Assembly (NCBI RefSeq): GCF_030538755.1
Contig: NZ_JAUNTJ010000011.1
Coordinates: 1-64,000, forward strand
Source of the DNA: Paracoccus sp. (in: a-proteobacteria)
GTDB taxonomy: Bacteria; Pseudomonadota; Alphaproteobacteria; Rhodobacterales; Rhodobacteraceae
DNA length: 64,000 nucleotides
Direction of reading: 5' to 3'
The notes below the pieces were generated by a model that was not told the DNA's origin, ran no database searches, and saw only the letters and a list, made by a program, of their open reading frames with translations. Numbering within the stretch: the stretch's first letter is position 1; each line of letters starts with the position of its first letter. Made by a program: the position numbers and the translations under genes. This document shows positions 57,055-64,000 of the stretch, piece after piece.

Positions 57055-57057
57055 GGG

Positions 57058-57747
57058 CTAGGTCCGCGCCGATTCCAGCGCGGCCTGACAATGGATCAGC
57101 GCGGTGTCAAAGACCGGCACCGCGACATTGCCCTGATGCAGCAGCATTCCGACCTCGGTGCAGCCAAGGATCAGGCTGTCGGCCCCCTGCGCAATCAGTC
57201 GGGCGGCGATGGTTTCGAACGCGGCGCGACTGGCGGGGGTGGTGATGTCGCGGCACAATTCGTCGTAAATGATCCGGTGGATCGTGGCGCGGTCGTCGGG
57301 GGTTGGGATGATCGGGCGCAGCCCGGCGGCGATCAGCCGGTTGGTGTAAAAATCTTGCTCCATGGTAAAGGCGGTTGCCATCAGCCCCGGCGCGCGCAGC
57401 CCGGCTGCGGTTATCTGCGCGGCGGTGGCATCGGCGATATGCAGCAAGGGGATCGGCACGCCCGTCATTATCTGATCCGCAATCTTGTGCATGGTATTGG
57501 TCGCCAGAATCAGCAGATCGGCCCCGCCTGCCGCCAGTGCCTTGGCGTGTCGGTTCAGGATCGCCGCCGCGCCATCCCAATCCCCCGCCGCCTGCAAATC
57601 GGCAATCGGCGCGAAATCGACCGAGCGGATCAGCAGATCGGGCGAATGCAGCCCGCCCAGCCGGTCGCGCGTCAGGTTGCACAGCCTGCGGTAATAGATC
57701 TGCGTCGAGGCGGCGGACATGCCGCCCAGAATGCCGATGGTTTTCAT
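57058..57747 (-). CDS. Aspartate/glutamate racemase family protein (YgeA-like)
   Basis: This 229-residue cofactor-independent racemase starts MKTIGILGGMSAASTQIYYR. The first catalytic position, usually Cys in CNT, is Thr in LLILATNTMHKIAD, while the second Cys is present in LILGCTEVGMLL. The E. coli L-Asp/Glu racemase YgeA has the same Thr/Cys pair, so activity is still likely. It is convergent with aspS, with 3 bases between the stops. Confidence 0.9.
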   Translation of the reverse strand: MKTIGILGGMSAASTQIYYRRLCNLTRDRLGGLHSPDLLIRSVDFAPIADLQAAGDWDGAAAILNRHAKALAAGGADLLILATNTMHKIADQIMTGVPIPLLHIADATAAQITAAGLRAPGLMATAFTMEQDFYTNRLIAAGLRPIIPTPDDRATIHRIIYDELCRDITTPASRAAFETIAARLIAQGADSLILGCTEVGMLLHQGNVAVPVFDTALIHCQAALESART

Positions 57748-58084
57748 CTGTCCCCCGTCTGCGCGACTGTCCGCATCCGCGCAGGCTAGCGCCGGTTTCG
57801 CGCGCAGGCCAGCAGAGTGTGCCTTGCCGCGGCTGTTCGGCACGGGCAGAGGTTCTGGCGGCTTGCGGCCTGATCCTATGTGCCTGGCCCCAGGGGGCTG
57901 CTGCCAGCGTGTTTCCAGTGCATCGCCCCCGCCGCCGCCTCTGTCGGTGTGGCCAGATTGGCTGTTGTGGTCGGGGGGCTGAATGGTTGTCAGATATGCC
58001 CTGACCCGTCGCGCTTGCGGTCCTCTGTTGCGATCCGGGGCCGTGCGGCTGACCGGGCAGATCAGCCCCGCAACCGCCCCGCCG
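57748..58084. other. Intergenic region between racemase and dprA
   Basis: About 337 bases contain only short open frames without start sites or recognisable residues. I see no tRNA, hairpin with U tract, or repeat that I can support. It should hold the racemase promoter. Confidence 0.5.
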
Positions 58085-59299
58085 TCACACCAGTGCCAGC
58101 CGCCCGCCTGCCAGCCGCGTCAGGCGGCCTTGCAGTTCCAGCGACAGGATCGCCGGGGTCAGCGTGGCTGCGGGCAGGCCAAGGTCGCGGATCAGGGTGT
58201 CTTCCTCGGTCGGGCTGGGGGACAGCGACGACAGGATGCGGCGTTCCAGATCGGCGGGGCTGGGCAGCCCTTCGCGGGCACGGGCCAGCGTAGCAGCGGC
58301 GCGGTTGCGCGATGCCGCCGGATCGGGCGCGGGGCCAGAGGGCACCACGACCATGCGCGGGCGGCGCGGCGCGGGTTCGGGCACAGGTTGCGCCACCTGT
58401 TCCGCCGCGTGCTGCGGGGCATTCGCCAGCGCCTCGGCCACATCGGCGGCGCTGCGCACCAAGGTCGCGCCATCGCGGATCAGCGTGTTGCAGCCCGCCG
58501 CGCGTGCGTCCATCGGATGGCCGGGAACCGCCATCACCTCGCGCCCCTGATCCAGCGCCGCCTTGGCGGTAATCAGGCTGCCGGAACGGTGCGCGGCCTC
58601 GATCACCACGACGGCGCGCGACAGGCCCGAGACGATGCGGTTGCGCATCGGGTAATGCCGCGCCACGGGTTCGGTGCCCGGCGGCTGTTCCGACAGCAGT
58701 GCGCCGCGTTCGGCGATCTGCGCGGCCAGCACGTTGTTTTCGGAAGGATAAATCACGTCGATCCCGCCCGCCATCACCGCCACGGTGCCGCTGTCCAGCG
58801 CGGCGTTATGGGCGGCGGTGTCGATGCCGCGCGCCAGACCGGCCACGACGCAATGCCCGGCCTCGCCCAGCCCCAGCGCCATGCTGCGCGCCATGCGCAG
58901 CCCCAGAGACGAGGCATTGCGCGCCCCGATCACCGCAACGGGATCAGCCGTCAGCCATTTCACATCGCCGCGCAGCCACAGCACGGGCGGCGCGCCGTCG
59001 ATGTCGCGCAGCGCGGCGGGGTAATCGGCGCTGTCCCAGCGGATCAGCCGCGCCCCGGCCCGGCGCCCGGCGTTCAGTTCCGCCGCCGCCACGCCTTCGG
59101 GGCAGGGGGTATAACTGTCCATCCCGGCGGCACGGGCAATCTCGGGCAGCGCCTCCAGCGCGGCGCGCACCGAGCCATGTTCCGCGATCAGCCGATAAAA
59201 CGTCGCCGGCCCCACGCGGCGAGAGCGGATGAGACGGAGGACGCAGAGATCGTCTTCCTTCGTGGTGGGTGGGGTGTTGGGGGTGTCGAAAGAAAACAT
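58085..59299 (-). CDS. dprA: DNA processing protein DprA
   Basis: DprA binds incoming single-stranded DNA and loads RecA during natural transformation or gene-transfer-agent uptake. The 404-residue product has an N-terminal helical (SAM-like) domain and a Rossmann core with AVIGARNASSLGLRMARSMA, VVAGLARGIDTAAH and the GGIDVIYPSENN segment. A C-terminal winged-helix domain (LERRILSSLSPSPTEEDTLI) follows. The ATG at 59299 gives MFSFDTPNTP with AAGG upstream. A CtrA-like box lies 56-70 bases upstream. Confidence 0.95.
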   Translation of the reverse strand: MFSFDTPNTPPTTKEDDLCVLRLIRSRRVGPATFYRLIAEHGSVRAALEALPEIARAAGMDSYTPCPEGVAAAELNAGRRAGARLIRWDSADYPAALRDIDGAPPVLWLRGDVKWLTADPVAVIGARNASSLGLRMARSMALGLGEAGHCVVAGLARGIDTAAHNAALDSGTVAVMAGGIDVIYPSENNVLAAQIAERGALLSEQPPGTEPVARHYPMRNRIVSGLSRAVVVIEAAHRSGSLITAKAALDQGREVMAVPGHPMDARAAGCNTLIRDGATLVRSAADVAEALANAPQHAAEQVAQPVPEPAPRRPRMVVVPSGPAPDPAASRNRAAATLARAREGLPSPADLERRILSSLSPSPTEEDTLIRDLGLPAATLTPAILSLELQGRLTRLAGGRLALV

Positions 59300-59354
59300 C
59301 CCGATACCTTGCTGCCCTCGTCTCATCCTGAGCGCAGGCATAACCGGCAATTGG

Positions 59355-59369
59355 TTAACAAAGTGTTAG
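59355..59369 (-). promoter_or_regulatory. CtrA-like box upstream of dprA
   Basis: TTAA, seven bases CAAAGTG, and TTAG match the CtrA pattern TTAA-N7-TTAA with one change. The box is in the 104-base gap between tldD and dprA. CtrA control of recombination genes, including dprA, is known in Rhodobacter capsulatus. Confidence 0.45.
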
Positions 59370-59403
59370 CGGAATCGATTCTTTTCGCCCGCAGCGGAAA
59401 AAT

Positions 59404-60825
<1,422 letters not shown>

Positions 60826-60998
60826 GCGGGGGGCCTTTCGGAAAGGATGATCTTGGGCATCGGGCACAGGTATGACTTGCCGGACAGGTCGATATATGGT
60901 CATAAATCCCAAAGGATGAAAGGGACAGGGGTGGCAAATCGCCGCAACCGGCCCGGCGCTTGACCGGCAAGGCAGCGCCCAGCGAACGGGATGAGACA

Positions 60999-62315
60999 AT
61001 GGCAACAGCGATGATTCGCAAGGCTTTGGCGGCGACAGGCGGGCTGACCGCAGCAATGACGGCGGGAATGGTGCGCGCGCAGGATGTGCTGGGCGATCTG
61101 CCCTCTATCGGCAAGCCGCAGGCACGCGGCATGGGCTTTCAGGAACCGGTGACGGAACTGGCTCATCAGCAGCAGTGGCTGGACTATTTCGTCCTGATTA
61201 TCATCGCGGCGATCACGATTTTCGTCTGCCTGCTGCTGCTGTTCGTCATTGTGCGTTACAACAGCCGCAGCAACCCGACCCCGGCCAAGTTCACCCATAA
61301 CACGCCGCTGGAAATCGGCTGGACGCTGGTCCCGGTGCTGATCCTGATCGCAATCGGCGTGTTTTCGCTGCCCAAGCTGTTCTATTCGCAGGAAATGCCG
61401 GAAAACCCGGATGTGGTTATCAAGACCATCGGCAACCAGTGGTTCTGGTCCTATGAATACCCTGACAACGGCATTGCCTTTGATGCGATCATGCTGTCCA
61501 AGGACGAACTGGCTGATTACGGCTATGCCGAAGATGAATATCTGCTGGCCACCGACAATGCCATGGTGGTGCCGGTCGGGCAGAACGTGCTGTTGCAGGT
61601 GACGGCGAATGACGTGATCCACAGCTGGACCATCCCGGCCTTTGCGATCAAGCAGGACGGCGTGCCGGGCCGGATCGCGCAGGCATGGTTCAACGTGGAC
61701 AAAGAGGGCGTCTATTTCGGCCAGTGCAGCGAGCTGTGCGGCATCAACCACGCCTATATGCCCATCGTGGTCAAGGCCGTTCAGCCCGATGTTTATGCCG
61801 CCTGGGTCGCCGAACAGGGCGGCACCATGCCCGGGGCCGAGGCTGATTTCGCCCCGGCCAGCGCCGAGGCCGAGGCCGACGAAGCAGCCGCCGACAGCGA
61901 AGAAACCGCCGCCGCTGATGCCGGCACCGAGGCAGAGGCTGCCGCCGACACGGATGCCGCCGCCGCTGATCTGAACTCGGCCGAGCAGGCCGAAGCCGAG
62001 GCTGCTGTCGAAGAACCGGCGGAAGAACCGGCGGTGGCCGAGCCTGCCGCAGATGCCGAGGAACCCGCAGCCGCCGCTGACGAATCCGCCGCCGAGGCTC
62101 CGGCCCAACCCGCAGATGAGGGCCAGCCAGAAGCTGCCCCCGCCGCGGATGAGCCTGCGGCAGAAGCCGCCCCCGCCGAACCCGCTGCCTCTGCCGAAGA
62201 ATCCGCAGCGGAACCTGCCACCCCTGCTGCGGAATCGCAGGATGCCGCCGAAGAACCGGCGCAGGAATCCGCTGTGAGCGTCGAACCCGCCGCTGCGCCT
62301 GCGGTCTCGAACTGA
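60999..62315 (+). CDS. ctaC: Cytochrome c oxidase subunit II with long acidic tail
   Basis: Subunit II of aa3-type oxidase takes electrons from cytochrome c through CuA. The 438-residue precursor has a signal peptide (cleaved near VRA-QD), two transmembrane helices ([20 protein letters not shown] and [17 protein letters not shown]), and a cupredoxin domain. The CuA ligands lie in [15 protein letters not shown] (Cys243, Cys247, His251, Met254) and the His in DVIHSW. From about residue 278 a 160-residue Ala/Glu/Pro tail follows that is absent from most homologues (about 280-300 residues). Confidence 0.96.
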   Translation: MATAMIRKALAATGGLTAAMTAGMVRAQDVLGDLPSIGKPQARGMGFQEPVTELAHQQQWLDYFVLIIIAAITIFVCLLLLFVIVRYNSRSNPTPAKFTHNTPLEIGWTLVPVLILIAIGVFSLPKLFYSQEMPENPDVVIKTIGNQWFWSYEYPDNGIAFDAIMLSKDELADYGYAEDEYLLATDNAMVVPVGQNVLLQVTANDVIHSWTIPAFAIKQDGVPGRIAQAWFNVDKEGVYFGQCSELCGINHAYMPIVVKAVQPDVYAAWVAEQGGTMPGAEADFAPASAEAEADEAAADSEETAAADAGTEAEAAADTDAAAADLNSAEQAEAEAAVEEPAEEPAVAEPAADAEEPAAAADESAAEAPAQPADEGQPEAAPAADEPAAEAAPAEPAASAEESAAEPATPAAESQDAAEEPAQESAVSVEPAAAPAVSN

Positions 62316-62329
62316 TCTGAAACGGACCG

Positions 62330-63247
62330 ATGACCGACGTTCGCGCATATGATACCACGCCCGAGGCTCAGTTCGGCGATTACGTCGCGCTGCTTAAACC
62401 GCGCGTCATGTCGCTGGTGGTGTTCACGGCCTTTGTCGGGCTGTGGGTGGCGCCGGTCACGGTTCACCCCTTCGTCGCCTTTTGCAGCGTGCTGTTCATC
62501 GCCCTTGGCGGCGGGGCCTCGGGCGCGCTGAACATGTGGTATGATGCCGACATCGACGCGGTGATGCGCCGCACGCAGGGACGCCCGATTCCCGCAGGCC
62601 GGATCACCGGCCCCGAAGCACTGGCCGTCGGGCTGGCGCTGTCGGGCATCGCGGTGCTGATGCTGGGGCTGGCCGCCAACTGGTTCGCCGCCGGCTTTCT
62701 GGCCTTTACGATCTTTTTCTACGCCGTGATCTATACGATCTGGCTGAAGCGCAGCACGCCGCAGAATATCGTCATCGGCGGTGCTGCCGGGGCGTTTCCG
62801 CCGATGATCGGCTGGGCCTGCGCCACGGGTGGGATCAGCCTCGAATCGCTGCTGATGTTCGCGCTGATCTTTTTCTGGACGCCGCCGCATTTCTGGGCCT
62901 TGGCGCTGTTCATGAAGGAAGACTATCACAAGGCCGGGGTGCCGATGCTGACCGTCACCCATGGCCGCGCCGTCACCCGCCGCCACATCTTTGCCTATAC
63001 GCTGGTGCTGGCGCCCTTTGCGCTGTGGCTGGGCTTTACCGGCATCGGCGGGCCGATCTATCTGGCGGTGTCGGTGGCGCTGAACGCGCTGTTCATCGCC
63101 GGCGGCTGGCGTATCCTGCGCCGGACCGAGGAACAGGCCACGGCGGATGGCTACAGGGTCGAGAAATCCTATTTCCGCCTGTCGCTGTATTACACCTTCT
63201 TGCATTTCGCCGCGCTGCTGGCGCAATCGGTCGTCGGAGGCTGGTAA
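62330..63247 (+). CDS. ctaB: Protoheme IX farnesyltransferase (heme O synthase)
   Basis: CtaB adds a farnesyl group to heme B, giving heme O for conversion to heme A. The 305-residue product has about nine membrane helices and the prenyltransferase motif [19 protein letters not shown], with the second Asp-rich site in [20 protein letters not shown]. The ATG lies 14 bases after ctaC and the gene ends one base before the next start. Confidence 0.97.
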   Translation: MTDVRAYDTTPEAQFGDYVALLKPRVMSLVVFTAFVGLWVAPVTVHPFVAFCSVLFIALGGGASGALNMWYDADIDAVMRRTQGRPIPAGRITGPEALAVGLALSGIAVLMLGLAANWFAAGFLAFTIFFYAVIYTIWLKRSTPQNIVIGGAAGAFPPMIGWACATGGISLESLLMFALIFFWTPPHFWALALFMKEDYHKAGVPMLTVTHGRAVTRRHIFAYTLVLAPFALWLGFTGIGGPIYLAVSVALNALFIAGGWRILRRTEEQATADGYRVEKSYFRLSLYYTFLHFAALLAQSVVGGW

Positions 63248-63248
63248 G

Positions 63249-63482
63249 ATGAACGCATTCCGGGCCGATCACGAACTGCATCGCCGCCGCTGGTCGCGCA
63301 ATGCCGGGCTGGGCGTGGTGCTGGTGCTGTTCGTCGCGCTTGTCTTTGGCCTGACCGTCGTCAAGGTCAAGGTGGGCGAGGGGAACATGCTGAAAGGCTA
63401 TGACCACCGGGTGCAGGACAGCACCTATCTGCCGCCGCCCGAACCGCACGAGGTTCACCCCCAACCGCAGGCAGGACAATGA
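63249..63482 (+). CDS. Small membrane protein of the cta operon (CoxF-like)
   Basis: This 77-residue protein has one transmembrane helix ([19 protein letters not shown]) and a Pro-rich tail ([18 protein letters not shown]). A similar short frame, often called orf1 or CoxF, sits between ctaB and ctaG in Paracoccus-type operons and may aid oxidase assembly. GGAGG lies 8 bases before the ATG. Its stop overlaps ctaG by 4 bases. Confidence 0.88.
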   Translation: MNAFRADHELHRRRWSRNAGLGVVLVLFVALVFGLTVVKVKVGEGNMLKGYDHRVQDSTYLPPPEPHEVHPQPQAGQ

Positions 63483-64000
63483 CCGACAGACCGCAACCGA
63501 ACCATATGAAAACCGTCTGGTCCTTGCTGGGCGTGGTCGTGTTCATGGGCGCGATGGCATGGGCCGCAGTGCCGTTCTACGACTGGTTCTGCCGCGTCAC
63601 CGGCTATGGCGGCACGACGCAGCGGGCGGATTCGGCGTCGGAAACCGTGGTGGATCAGGTCGTTCGGGTGCGGTTCGATGCCAACACCGACCGCAATCTG
63701 GACTGGACCTTTCGCCCGATGCAGACCCGCATCGACCTGAACATCGGCGAAACCGCGCTGGTCTTTTACGAGGCGACCAACAATTCGGATGAACCGATCA
63801 CCGGCACCGCCAGCTTTAACGTCGCGCCCGAGGTGGCGGGGTATTTCTTCGACAAGGTGGAATGTTTCTGCTTTACCGAACAGACCCTGCAACCGGGCGA
63901 GCGGATGGAAATGCCCGTGACCTTTTACGTCAACCCCGACATCGTGGGGGATCGCGACGCGGGCTGGGTCCGGGACATCACGCTGTCATATACTTTCCAC
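63479..64000 (+). CDS. ctaG: Cytochrome c oxidase assembly protein CtaG/Cox11 (partial)
   Basis: CtaG is a membrane-anchored copper chaperone that inserts CuB into subunit I. The visible 174 residues have an N-terminal helix ([19 protein letters not shown]), [18 protein letters not shown], and the copper-binding VECFCFTEQ (Cys129, Cys131), then [12 protein letters not shown]. The gene is open at the window end, and the missing part should be about 15-20 residues. It overlaps the preceding gene by ATGA. Confidence 0.96.
   Translation, partial: MTDRPQPNHMKTVWSLLGVVVFMGAMAWAAVPFYDWFCRVTGYGGTTQRADSASETVVDQVVRVRFDANTDRNLDWTFRPMQTRIDLNIGETALVFYEATNNSDEPITGTASFNVAPEVAGYFFDKVECFCFTEQTLQPGERMEMPVTFYVNPDIVGDRDAGWVRDITLSYTFH

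Overview
The window is high-GC chromosomal DNA from an alphaproteobacterium of the Rhodobacterales, most likely Paracoccus or a close relative. The evidence is the ctaC-ctaB-orf1-ctaG cytochrome aa3 cluster next to tldD, the tolQRAB-pal-cpoB-tilS-ftsH block, a phaAB-C-D-E-F-G antiporter operon with fused A and B subunits, 41-residue L36, CtrA-like boxes, and a GC-rich palindromic repeat of a kind I recall as common between Rhodobacteraceae genes. The placement comes from gene order and protein character, not from a database search. Most of the window is ordinary core genome. I saw no rRNA, CRISPR array, prophage or intact transposon.

Layout. 0-1.3 kb: a glycerophosphodiester phosphodiesterase broken at the window edge. 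1.3-9 kb: clpB, pyrF, a GNAT enzyme, a Nudix/NfeD/SPFH/N-formylglutamate amidohydrolase strand, then tRNA-Val and L36. 9.4-16.9 kb: a DUF1643 protein, a membrane-anchored RTX-repeat protein preceded by a perfect CtrA-type site, then rpsO and pnp separated by a 3.4-kb block (SnoaL-like protein, aminotransferase, butanediol dehydrogenase-like enzyme). 16.9-22.3 kb: two glycosyltransferases, 1-Cys peroxiredoxin, aldehyde dehydrogenase and a photolyase that seems to start at CTG. 22.3-28.4 kb: the Pha/Mrp cation/proton antiporter operon. 28.5-33.6 kb: ruvC-ruvA-htpX-ruvB, a beta-helix-like membrane protein with a recent internal duplication, and a thioesterase. 33.7-44.5 kb: folD, chorismate mutase, then ftsH-tilS-cpoB-pal-tolB-tolA-tolR-tolQ-ybgC, all on the minus strand. 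44.7-53.3 kb: the least ordinary part, with a secreted coiled-coil protein beside an orphan TAXI-type binding protein, a chimeric ExeA-like ATPase, an epimerase/GT8 pair, an FAD-linked dehydrogenase and a sulfotransferase. 53.3-57.8 kb: a small membrane protein, GH25 lipoprotein, CPBP-family protein, aspS and an Asp/Glu racemase. 58-64 kb: dprA with a CtrA-like box, tldD, and the start of the cytochrome c oxidase operon, cut off inside ctaG.

How the genes fit together. The Tol-Pal genes, FtsH, HtpX and ClpB cover envelope integrity and protein quality control. RuvABC, photolyase and DprA handle DNA repair and recombination. CtaC/B/orf1/G build cytochrome aa3 oxidase. Pha handles cation and pH homeostasis. 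No single region is a clear new system. The best candidates for new biology are the coiled-coil/TAXI pair, the ExeA-like chimera, the ruv-operon beta-helix membrane protein, the RTX protein under a CtrA-type site, and the 160-residue acidic tail on cytochrome oxidase subunit II. Starts were moved from the longest open frame wherever Shine-Dalgarno spacing or family N-termini indicated it.
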